DNA of 64,000 bases from Streptomyces nojiriensis (GTDB taxonomy: Bacteria > Actinomycetota > Actinomycetes > Streptomycetales > Streptomycetaceae). The stretch lies in the NCBI RefSeq assembly GCF_017639205.1, contig NZ_CP071139.1:5579501-5643500 (forward strand), given 5' to 3'. The translations under genes were made by a program, and so were the position numbers. Under the pieces are notes generated by a model. It was not told where the DNA came from. It saw only the letters and a program-made list of their open reading frames with translations, and did not search any database. Of this stretch, positions 33,119 through 40,461 are shown piece by piece. Position 1 is the first letter of the stretch; every line of letters begins with the position of its first letter.

Positions 33119-34672
33119 GTGCTCTTCCTCTACTGCGTGCTGCTCTTCTGCTGCCTGGTCATGCTCGTCGCGGGCGTCGTCGAGCAGCGCCGGCACTACG
33201 CCAACCTCGCGCACATACCCAACCGGGTACTGGTCAACGGCATCCGCGGCAAGAGCTCCATCACCCGGCTGTGCGCGGGAGCCCTGCGCGGCGGCGGGCT
33301 GCTGACGGTCGCCAAGACCACCGGCACCGCGGCCCGCTTCATCCACCCGGACGCCACCGAGGAGCCCGTCTACCGGAAGTTCGGCATCGCCAACGTCGTC
33401 GAACAGATCGGCATCGTCCGGCGCGCCGCGGCCTACCGGCCGCACGCACTGGTCATGGAGTGCATGGCGGTCATGCCCGCACTCCAGGAGATCAACCAGT
33501 CGAAGCTGATCCAGTCGACCATCGGCGTCCTGTGCAACGTCCGCGAGGACCACGTCGCCGAGATGGGCCCCACCCTCGACGACATCGCGCGCTCCCTGTC
33601 GCGCTCGATGCCGCACGGCGGCATCTGCGTCACCGCCGAGAAGGAGCGCTTCCACGTCCTCCAGGAGGAGGCCGACGCACGGAACTGCACGCTCGTCTAC
33701 GCCGACCCCGACACGGTCAGCGACGACGAGCTGCGCGGCTTCAGCTGGTTCACCTTCAAGGAGAACGTCGCCATCGCGCTCACCGTCGCCGAGCTCCTCG
33801 GCGTCGACCGCGAGACCGCCCTCCAGGGGATGTACGACGCCCCGCCGGACCCCGGCGTGCTCTCCGTCGAGCGGTACGTGGCCCCCGGCGGCAAGCGGGT
33901 GCGCTTCGCCAACGTCTTCGCCGCGAACGACCCCGAGTCGACGCTGATGAACATCAACCAGCTCCTCGACCTCGGCGCCGTCGACCGCCCCCTCAACGTC
34001 GTGATCAACTGCCGCCCGGACCGCGTCGAGCGCAACGGCCAGATGGGCGCGATCGTCCCGGACCTGATGCCCGACAAGGTCTTCGTGATCGGGCACCCGG
34101 CCAAGAGCGCCATCGACGCGATCCCGGCCGAGTGGCGCGGGCGCGCCGTCGACCTCGGCGGCGACCAGCGCGACGGCGAGGAGTTCATGCACGAACTCCT
34201 CGGCCACCTGGGCGAGAGCTCCTCGCTGGTCGCCATCGGCAACATCCACGGCCAGGGCGAGATCCTCCTGGAACACCTGGCGGAACTCCCCGGCTTCGAG
34301 GACGAGCCCGACCGGGAGGAGCCCCCCGCGGCGGCCCCGGACGGCGAGCCCCCCGTGCCCCGGCGGGCCGCCCCCGTACAGCCTCTGTACGTTCCGCACC
34401 TCGACCCGTACGCCGACCTCAGCGACGCCCAGGAAGCCCGGTTCACGCAGGCCCCCGTGCCGCGGCAGTACGTCCACCCGCCGCAGCAGCCCCCTCGGCC
34501 CGCCCCCCAGGGCCGGCCGCCGTACGAGGAGCAGGGCCCGTACCCGCGGCAGCCGGACGGGCAGTGGCACCAGGGCCCCTACCCGCAGCAGCAGTACGGG
34601 GAGCCCTGGCCGCCCCACCCGTACGAGCCCCACCCGAACCAGCAGTGGCAGAGCCCAGGAGACCCCCGTTGA
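33119..34672 (+). CDS. Poly-gamma-glutamate synthase PgsB/CapB-like ligase with long C-terminal tail
   Basis: 517 residues. An N-terminal membrane segment (about 2-20) is followed by the Mur-ligase-like ATP-dependent amide ligase: 'LVNGIRGKSSITRL' (P-loop), 'TKTTGTAARFIHPD', 'ECMAVMPALQEINQSKLIQSTIGVLCNVREDHVAEMG' and 'NCRPDRVERN'. These match CapB/PgsB of Bacillus, which polymerise glutamate by gamma-amide bonds. Family length is about 390; here residues ~400-517 form a Pro/Gln/Tyr/Gly-rich, probably disordered tail. GTG 33119 follows GGAAGGA. The stop overlaps the PgsC-like start (TTGA). Confidence 0.88.
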   Translation: MLFLYCVLLFCCLVMLVAGVVEQRRHYANLAHIPNRVLVNGIRGKSSITRLCAGALRGGGLLTVAKTTGTAARFIHPDATEEPVYRKFGIANVVEQIGIVRRAAAYRPHALVMECMAVMPALQEINQSKLIQSTIGVLCNVREDHVAEMGPTLDDIARSLSRSMPHGGICVTAEKERFHVLQEEADARNCTLVYADPDTVSDDELRGFSWFTFKENVAIALTVAELLGVDRETALQGMYDAPPDPGVLSVERYVAPGGKRVRFANVFAANDPESTLMNINQLLDLGAVDRPLNVVINCRPDRVERNGQMGAIVPDLMPDKVFVIGHPAKSAIDAIPAEWRGRAVDLGGDQRDGEEFMHELLGHLGESSSLVAIGNIHGQGEILLEHLAELPGFEDEPDREEPPAAAPDGEPPVPRRAAPVQPLYVPHLDPYADLSDAQEARFTQAPVPRQYVHPPQQPPRPAPQGRPPYEEQGPYPRQPDGQWHQGPYPQQQYGEPWPPHPYEPHPNQQWQSPGDPR

Positions 34673-35151
34673 TCCCCGCAGTCCTCACCCCCGAGATCGC
34701 CGCGATCGGCATCGCGCTGGGCCTGCTGTTCTCCCTGCTCTGCTACCTGACGACGAACCTCTCGCCCGGCGGCATGATCACCCCCGGCTGGCTCGCACTC
34801 ACCCTCATCGAGGACCTCCAGCGCGCCGCGCTCGTCGTCGGCATCACCGCCCTGACGTACGCGCTCACCCTCGTCACCCAGAAGTTCGTCATCCTCTACG
34901 GCAAGCGCCTGTTCGCGGCCGTCGTCCTCATCGGAGTGCTCCTCCAGGCCACGGTGGTGATCGTGCTCCAGATGAAGTTCCCCCTGCTGTACGCGAACCA
35001 GACCCTCGGCTTCATCGTCCCCGGACTGATCGCCTACCAGCTCGTCCGCCAGCCCAAGGGCGCCACGCTGCTCGCCACCGGCTCCGCGACCCTCATGACG
35101 TACGTCGTCCTGACCTCGGGCATCCTGCTCGGTTTCATGCCGCACGCCTGA
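34669..35151 (+). CDS. Poly-gamma-glutamate synthase PgsC/CapC-like membrane subunit
   Basis: 160 residues with about five membrane segments. 'LTPEIAAIGIALGLLFSLLCYLTTNLSPGGMITPGWLAL' matches the start of CapC/PgsC, the partner of the PgsB ligase, and the length is near the Bacillus ~150. TTG 34669 overlaps the PgsB stop. Together with PgsB it would form the membrane synthase complex that makes and exports the chain. Confidence 0.87.
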   Translation: MIPAVLTPEIAAIGIALGLLFSLLCYLTTNLSPGGMITPGWLALTLIEDLQRAALVVGITALTYALTLVTQKFVILYGKRLFAAVVLIGVLLQATVVIVLQMKFPLLYANQTLGFIVPGLIAYQLVRQPKGATLLATGSATLMTYVVLTSGILLGFMPHA

Positions 35152-35192
35152 CCGACGCCAGCCCGATCACCCGCACCGCCCGGAGCGCACCG

Positions 35193-36263
35193 ATGACCGC
35201 CAAGCCCGCCCGCCGCACCCACCCCGTCCTGCACGCCGCCGTCGTGGGGATCCTGCTGGCCGGCAGCGCGTACTTCACCTACGAGCTGCGCAAGGAGGAG
35301 CAGGCCAAGGCCCCCGCCGTGCTGCGCGTCACCGACCAGGCGCAGCAGGGCGGCGCCCAGCAGGGCGCCCAGAAGTGGGAGCGGCTGAAGAACCCGGAGC
35401 GCTCGGTCCTGCGGGGCGCCGACGGCGCCGTCCTCGCCACCTTCACCGACGGCGCGCGCACCGCGTCGCTCACCGGCAAGAGCCGCACCTTCACCGAACC
35501 GGCCTCCACCAAGACCCGCGTCGTCACCGACGACTGGGTCCGCCTGCTGCCGGAGAGCTGGCGCAACGGCGCGGAGCGCGAGCAGTGGTTCCAGGACTGG
35601 TTCAAGAAGTACCAGGGGAGCGAGGAGGACGACCTCTTCGCCATCGCCTTCCAGTACGGGGACCAGGCACCGGTCAAGAAGGACGCGGCGGGCGTCCCGT
35701 ACGCGGGCGACGCGGCCTTCGGGCCGCTCAACCCGAAGGGCTCCGTGGGCAACGACCTCCGCCTGGAGCAGTCGGACTTCTACGACTACCTCGGCATCCC
35801 GTACACCTTCCGCAACGGCACCACGGAACAGCCGGAGAAGGCCAAGCACCGGTCCCTGGACTGCTCCGGCTTCATCCGCACGGTCTTCGGCTACCGCGGC
35901 CGCTTCCCCCTGATGGCCTCCGACACCGGAGGCAACGGACTGGCGCGCACCGCCAACGGAATGGCCCGCGCGAAGACCGGCGTGGACATCCTGCCCCTCA
36001 AGGGCGTCGGCCCGCAGGACCGGCCGGCCTCCATCGACGTCCTGCAGCCGGGCGACCTGGTGTTCTTCAAGCTCGACGCGCGCACCGGCGACCGGCTGGA
36101 CCACACCGGCATGTACCTCGGCAACGACGCCGAAGGGCACAAGATCTTCATATCGAGCCGTGAAGAGGCCAACGGCCCCACCATCGGCGACAAGGGCGGC
36201 GCCTCCCGCCTCGACGGCAACGGCTACTACGCCGCCGCCCTGCGCAGCGCCAAGCGCCTGTGA
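35193..36263 (+). CDS. NlpC/P60-family extracytoplasmic peptidase
   Basis: 356 residues. An N-terminal membrane segment (about 12-30) exposes a charged/Gln-rich linker, a middle domain, and an NlpC/P60 domain. 'KHRSLDCSGFIRTVFGY' holds the catalytic Cys and 'LDHTGMYLG' the His. These enzymes cut gamma-D-glutamyl bonds in peptidoglycan or, as in PgdS, poly-gamma-glutamate. In this operon, 41 bp behind the synthase, processing or releasing the polymer is the likely role; ordinary wall remodelling is the alternative. A strong terminator follows. Confidence 0.85.
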   Translation: MTAKPARRTHPVLHAAVVGILLAGSAYFTYELRKEEQAKAPAVLRVTDQAQQGGAQQGAQKWERLKNPERSVLRGADGAVLATFTDGARTASLTGKSRTFTEPASTKTRVVTDDWVRLLPESWRNGAEREQWFQDWFKKYQGSEEDDLFAIAFQYGDQAPVKKDAAGVPYAGDAAFGPLNPKGSVGNDLRLEQSDFYDYLGIPYTFRNGTTEQPEKAKHRSLDCSGFIRTVFGYRGRFPLMASDTGGNGLARTANGMARAKTGVDILPLKGVGPQDRPASIDVLQPGDLVFFKLDARTGDRLDHTGMYLGNDAEGHKIFISSREEANGPTIGDKGGASRLDGNGYYAAALRSAKRL

Positions 36264-36303
36264 CCCGTGCGTCCGCGCGGCCCGCGGGCGCACCGGACAT
36301 GCG

Positions 36304-36349
36304 AAAAGGCGGGATCAGGCGGACCCCCGTCCGCTTGATCCCGCCTTTT
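36304..36349 (+). terminator. Terminator after the PgsB/PgsC-like operon
   Basis: A near-perfect 21-bp stem begins AAAAGGCGGGATCA and closes with TGATCCCGCCTTTT around a CCCC loop. It gives A/T-flanked termination from both sides between this operon and convergent sigQ. Confidence 0.9.
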
Positions 36350-36418
36350 CCCCCCGCGACCCCCGTCCCACCCCCGTAGGACGGGCCCCCTGGCCCGATG
36401 GCTTCTGTGTGTGCCGCG

Positions 36419-37117
36419 TTACGCGACGAGCTCCTCGAAGGACTCCGCCTCGTCACGGCCGAAGCTGAGCGCCTCGTCCTCCCGCAGGCGGCGCAGCGAG
36501 CGCCAGATGCTCGACTTCACCGTGCCGACGCTGATGCCGAGGATCTCCGCGATCTCCGGGTCCGTGCGGCCCTCGTAGTAGCGGAGCACCAGCATCGTGC
36601 GCTGCGGCTCCGGGATACGGGTCAGGGCCTGCCACAGCACCGCGCGCAGCTCCGTACCGCGCATCGCGTCCGTGTCGGAGGCCGTCTCCGGCAGCTCCTC
36701 CGTCGGGTACTCGTTCAGCTTCCGCCGACGCCACGCGCTGATGTGCAGGTTCGTCATCGTGCGGCGCAGGTACCCGCCGACGGCCGCCTTGTCGCTGATC
36801 CGGTCCCAGGCGCGGTAGGTGGAGAACAGTGCGCTCTGCAGCAGGTCCTCGGCCTCGTACCGGTCGCCGGTGAGGTGGAAGGCCGTCGCGTACAGGGCGG
36901 CGCGCCGCTCCTGGACGTACGCCGTGAACTCCGCCTCCGAGGTGGAGGAAGGAGTCTGCTCGGCGGCGGGAACCGCCTGGTACTGGTTTGCGTCAATGGC
37001 TACGACGTGGGCCGGCCGGGGACGGGCGACCGCCACCGTACGGACACCCGCCCGGCGGTTCACATCGTGCAGCCGCGTGACAACCGCGCTGGTCGTGGTG
37101 CTGTGCAGCGTGTTCAT
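36419..37117 (-). CDS. sigQ: ECF sigma factor SigQ
   Basis: 232 residues of the SigE-like (SigE70) ECF group. Region 2 reads 'FTAYVQERRAALYATAFHLTGDRYEAEDLLQSALFSTYRAWDRI'. Region 4 reads 'IPEPQRTMLVLRYYEGRTDPEIAEILGISVGTVKSSIWRSLRRLRED'. An extra ~75-residue N-terminus precedes region 2. It is divergent from afsQ1-afsQ2 with an AfsQ1 box between, the arrangement of sigQ in S. coelicolor, where SigQ and AfsQ1/Q2 jointly affect antibiotic production and nutrient-stress responses. ATG 37117 is the first in-frame start. Confidence 0.9.
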   Translation of the reverse strand: MNTLHSTTTSAVVTRLHDVNRRAGVRTVAVARPRPAHVVAIDANQYQAVPAAEQTPSSTSEAEFTAYVQERRAALYATAFHLTGDRYEAEDLLQSALFSTYRAWDRISDKAAVGGYLRRTMTNLHISAWRRRKLNEYPTEELPETASDTDAMRGTELRAVLWQALTRIPEPQRTMLVLRYYEGRTDPEIAEILGISVGTVKSSIWRSLRRLREDEALSFGRDEAESFEELVA

Positions 37118-37210
37118 CTCGCGCCCCCCGTCGTGGAGTGTCTGTGCTTCGGTCCGTTGTGCGTTGATGAAAAGATTGCCCCGCCGACTTAACCGCGGTG
37201 TCCGTCGACT

Positions 37211-37226
37211 GTCACAGCCGTGTCAC
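37211..37226. promoter_or_regulatory. AfsQ1 box between sigQ and afsQ1
   Basis: GTCAC-AGCCGT-GTCAC is an exact direct repeat with a 6-base spacer, matching the known AfsQ1 site pattern GTnAC-n6-GTnAC. It lies 94 bp upstream of the sigQ start and 81 bp upstream of the afsQ1 start, and probably serves both. Confidence 0.8.
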
Positions 37227-37306
37227 AGCGACTTCTGACAGGGCCCCGACAGGATCACGTCGCACGACGGTCGAACTCCCGACGGCCGATGGGACAGAAT
37301 GAGCCC

Positions 37307-37984
37307 GTGCCTTTCCTGTTGCTGATCGAGGACGACGACGCCATCCGCACGGCCCTCGAACTCTCCCTGTCTCGCCAGGGCCACCGTGTGGCCACTGCGG
37401 CGACGGGCGAGGACGGCCTGAAACTGCTGCGCGAGCAGCGGCCGGATCTGATCGTGCTGGACGTGATGCTGCCAGGGATCGACGGCTTCGAGGTGTGCCG
37501 GCGGATCCGCCGCACCGACCAGCTGCCGATCATCCTGCTCACCGCGCGCAGCGATGACATCGACGTGGTCGTCGGCCTGGAGTCCGGAGCCGACGACTAC
37601 GTGGTCAAGCCCGTCCAGGGCCGGGTCCTCGACGCCCGGATCCGGGCCGTACTGCGCCGCGGCGAGCGCGAGTCGAGCGATTCGGCGAGCTTCGGCTCCC
37701 TGGTCATCGACCGGGCCGCCATGACCGTGACGAAGAACGGCGAGGACCTGCAGCTCACGCCGACCGAGCTGCGCCTGCTGCTCGAACTGAGCCGCCGGCC
37801 CGGGCAGGCGCTCTCGCGCCAGCAGCTGCTGCGGCTGGTCTGGGAGCACGACTACCTCGGTGACTCGCGGCTCGTCGACGCCTGCGTGCAGCGGCTGCGC
37901 GCCAAGGTCGAGGACGTGCCCTCCTCGCCCACCCTGATCCGTACCGTCCGGGGCGTCGGATATCGCCTGGACTCCCCACAGTGA
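37307..37984 (+). CDS. afsQ1: Response regulator AfsQ1 (OmpR/PhoB family)
   Basis: 225 residues. The receiver domain contains 'LLIEDDDAIRTAL' (acidic pocket), phosphoacceptor Asp in 'LIVLDVMLPG' and Lys in 'YVVKPV'. A winged-helix DNA-binding domain (about 130-222) ends 'IRTVRGVGYRL'. It matches AfsQ1 of S. coelicolor closely in order and length. The GTG at 37307 is chosen over the upstream frame, whose start would fall inside the AfsQ1 box. It overlaps afsQ2 (GTGA). Confidence 0.95.
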   Translation: MPFLLLIEDDDAIRTALELSLSRQGHRVATAATGEDGLKLLREQRPDLIVLDVMLPGIDGFEVCRRIRRTDQLPIILLTARSDDIDVVVGLESGADDYVVKPVQGRVLDARIRAVLRRGERESSDSASFGSLVIDRAAMTVTKNGEDLQLTPTELRLLLELSRRPGQALSRQQLLRLVWEHDYLGDSRLVDACVQRLRAKVEDVPSSPTLIRTVRGVGYRLDSPQ

Positions 37985-39468
37985 TCCGGGCGTTGCTCGC
38001 GGGCCGGCGCTGGACCAGCCTGCGGCTGCGGCTCCTCATGGTGTTCTGCCTGGTCGCGCTGACAGCCGCGGTCTCGGCCTCCGGGATCGCCTACTGGCTC
38101 AACCGCGAGGCCGTCCTCACCCGCGTCCAGGACGCGGCCCTCGGCGACTTCCGGCAGGAGATGCAGAACCGGGCCGCCGCGCTGCCCGCCGATCCCACCG
38201 CCGAGGAGCTGCAGCGCACCGCCGAACTGATGGCGGGCAGCAGCCCCGGCTACAGCGTGCTGCTGGTGCAGGTGGGCAAGGACAACCGGCAGATCTTCGG
38301 AGCGGCGGGGCCCGACTCCTTCGGGCTGGCCAACGTACCGAAGTCCCTGCAGAACGCGGTGAACGACCGGCAGAAGACGACCGCCGCGAACGACTCCGAG
38401 TACCACGTGTACTGGCAGCGGACGAAGCCGCACGGCAATCCGTACCTGGTCGGCGGGACGCGGATCGTGGGCGGCGGGCTCACCGGCTACATGTCCAAGT
38501 CCCTCGCGCAGGAGCGGGACGACCTGAACGCGCTCGGCTGGTCGCTGACCATCGCCACCGGTCTCGCGCTGCTCGGCTCCGCCCTGCTGGCCCAAGCCGC
38601 GGCCCGTACCGTCCTCAAGCCCGTGCAGCGGCTCGGGGACGCGGCGCGGCGGCTCGGCGAGGGCGAGCTGGACCACCGCCTCGACGTGTCGGGCACCGAC
38701 GAACTCGCCGACCTGTCGCACACCTTCAACAAGACGGCCGAGGCGCTGGAGAAGAAGGTCGCCGACATGAGCGCGCGGGAGGAGTCGAGCCGGCGCTTCG
38801 TCGCGGACATGTCGCACGAGCTGCGGACCCCGCTGACCGCGCTGACGGCTGTGGCGGAGGTGCTGGAGGAGGAGGTCGACGACCTCGATCCGATGATCGC
38901 GCCGGCCGTGGCGCTCGTCGTCAGCGAGACGCGCCGCCTCAACGACCTGGTGGAGAACCTGATGGAGGTCACCCGCTTCGACGCGGGTACGGCCAAGCTG
39001 GTGCTGGACGACGTGAACGTCGCCGACCAGGTCACGGCCTGCATCGACGCCCGGGCCTGGCTCGACGCGGTCGAACTCGACGCAGAGCGGGGCATCGTGG
39101 CCCGCCTCGACCCGCGCCGCCTCGACGTCATCCTCGCCAACCTGATCGGCAACGCGCTCAAGCACGGCGGCTCGCCGGTACGGGTGTCGGTGACGGTGGA
39201 GGGGGAGTGGCTGGTGATCGCGGTGCAGGACAACGGACCGGGCATTCCCGAGGAGGTCCTGCCGCACGTCTTCGACCGGTTCTACAAGGCGAGCGCGTCG
39301 CGGCCGAAGTCGGACGGCAGCGGGCTCGGCCTGTCGATCGCCATGGAGAACGCGCACATCCACGGCGGCGACATCACGGCCGCCAACGTGGCGGGCGGCG
39401 GGGCGCTGTTCACGCTGCGGCTGCCGGTGGACGTGGGAAAGGTGATCGCGGGTGACGAGAATGCGTAG
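37981..39468 (+). CDS. afsQ2: Sensor histidine kinase AfsQ2
   Basis: 495 residues. There are two membrane segments (about 18-38 and 180-205) around an extracellular sensor, a HAMP domain (about 205-260), phosphoacceptor His in 'FVADMSHELRTPLTAL', and a HATPase domain with 'ANLIGNALKHGG', 'VQDNGPGIPEEV' and 'GSGLGLSIAMENAHIHGG'. Its partner is AfsQ1 directly upstream. GTG 37981 overlaps the afsQ1 stop, and the 3' end overlaps the lipoprotein gene by 17 bp. Confidence 0.95.
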   Translation: MIRALLAGRRWTSLRLRLLMVFCLVALTAAVSASGIAYWLNREAVLTRVQDAALGDFRQEMQNRAAALPADPTAEELQRTAELMAGSSPGYSVLLVQVGKDNRQIFGAAGPDSFGLANVPKSLQNAVNDRQKTTAANDSEYHVYWQRTKPHGNPYLVGGTRIVGGGLTGYMSKSLAQERDDLNALGWSLTIATGLALLGSALLAQAAARTVLKPVQRLGDAARRLGEGELDHRLDVSGTDELADLSHTFNKTAEALEKKVADMSAREESSRRFVADMSHELRTPLTALTAVAEVLEEEVDDLDPMIAPAVALVVSETRRLNDLVENLMEVTRFDAGTAKLVLDDVNVADQVTACIDARAWLDAVELDAERGIVARLDPRRLDVILANLIGNALKHGGSPVRVSVTVEGEWLVIAVQDNGPGIPEEVLPHVFDRFYKASASRPKSDGSGLGLSIAMENAHIHGGDITAANVAGGGALFTLRLPVDVGKVIAGDENA

Positions 39469-40090
39469 GGCGCTGCCGGGGGCACCGGTGGTGCGGGTCC
39501 CGTTCGTCGCGGCCCTGCTGCTCGCGACGTCGGCCTGCGGGATCCGGGCGACGACCGTGCCGGTGGACGTGGGCCCGGCGCCGTCGCGGGTGTCGTGCGA
39601 CACGCAGGAGCAGCCGAGCGGGGTGCAGGGCTTCCGGGCCACGGTGGAACTGGTCTGCGGATCGCAGCTGGTGGGCGTGGAGCGCGTGGTCCCGGTGCCC
39701 GAGAAGAAGCCCGCACGGGACCCGCTGGCGCTGGTCGCGCAGGCGCTGCTCGAAGCGCTGGAGCGGACGCCGAGCACGGAGGAGCGGGACGCCGGCTTCA
39801 CGAGCGAGGTCCCGCTCGGGCTGTCGGCGGGAGCGCCGAGGGCGGGCGACCCGGCGGGCACGGTGCGGCTCAGCCGCAGGCCGGAGGACCTGCCGCCGGT
39901 GGCGCTCTCGCAGATCGTGTGCACGCTGGCGGGCAGCGAGGCCCTCAAGGCCACCCCGGGCCCGGTGATCCTGGGCGGGCCGGACGTGGACCCGCCGCGG
40001 GCCTGGGAGTGCACGGAGGCGGTCCGCTCGCGGCCGGAGTCGGTGCCGACGCTGGGCGAACTGGTCCGCCCGACGCCCACGCCTTCCTGA
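39452..40090 (+). CDS. Lipoprotein of the afsQ operon (AfsQ3-like)
   Basis: 212 residues with lipobox 'LLATSAC' (lipid-Cys near residue 28), then an extracellular domain with Cys in 'SRVSCDTQEQ', 'VELVCGSQL', 'SQIVCTLAG' and 'AWECTEAV', probably paired in disulfides. It starts inside the afsQ2 3' end (GTGACGAG), so it is coupled to the kinase. The corresponding S. coelicolor gene, third in the operon, is thought to modulate the sensor; that role is by analogy. Confidence 0.85.
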   Translation: MTRMRRALPGAPVVRVPFVAALLLATSACGIRATTVPVDVGPAPSRVSCDTQEQPSGVQGFRATVELVCGSQLVGVERVVPVPEKKPARDPLALVAQALLEALERTPSTEERDAGFTSEVPLGLSAGAPRAGDPAGTVRLSRRPEDLPPVALSQIVCTLAGSEALKATPGPVILGGPDVDPPRAWECTEAVRSRPESVPTLGELVRPTPTPS

Positions 40091-40461
40091 CGCGCCGCTC
40101 TCCTCCTCCACGCGCCGATCGCGCGGCTCGGCGCCGGGGCGCCTCCCCGGCTTCGCGCCGCCGCGCCGGCCTCCGGCCGGCGTGCGTCCGGCCCCGGTCG
40201 CGGAGGCCGGCAGGGATCGCCGCGCTTCGGCGCGGCGCGCCCGACACCCGGTCCCGCTGAGGCCGCCGAAGAACGCCACCGGCCCCCGAGCCGGAGCTCA
40301 GGGGCCGGGAGGAGTTGATGGCCCGGTCCCGCCGGACGGGGCGGGACCGGGCCGGGCAGGGGGCCGAAGCCCCGGCTTCGTGCCCGACGGACGGAGTCCG
40401 GCGCGGCGGCGCGAAGCCGGGGAGGCCCCCTGGGCCGAGGCGCGCGAGCGGCGCGGGAAGA
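40091..40461. other. 370-bp intergenic region with inverted repeats between afsQ3 and the phosphomutase gene
   Basis: There is no credible gene. It contains a perfect 29-bp inverted repeat (40141-40169 with 40398-40426, loop 228 bp), a CGCCGCGC-TTCG-GCGCGGCG hairpin at 40218-40237, and GCCCGGTCCCGCC/GGCGGGACCGGGC near 40321-40352. Because the flanking genes converge, these structures probably act as terminators for both. Confidence 0.7.
40141..40426. repeat. 29-bp perfect inverted repeat spanning 286 bp
   Basis: The left arm 40141-40169 begins GCCTCCCCGGCTTCGCGCC; the right arm 40398-40426 is its exact complement, ending GGCGCGAAGCCGGGGAGGC. The arms lie beside convergent genes. Confidence 0.65.

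Noticed and set aside
30596..34633. A very long open frame (about 1345 codons) on the minus strand opposite the PgsB operon.
   Set aside because: It is the antisense of well-supported genes, is low-complexity in composition, has no start signal and arises from high-GC codon bias. A similar mirror frame at 2180-5221 was rejected for the same reason.
31138..35151. A long plus-strand frame (about 1337 codons) through the double-HAMP and PgsB genes into PgsC.
   Set aside because: Only its last 160 codons (34669-35151, PgsC) are real. The rest is Arg/Pro-rich translation in the wrong frame of two clear genes.
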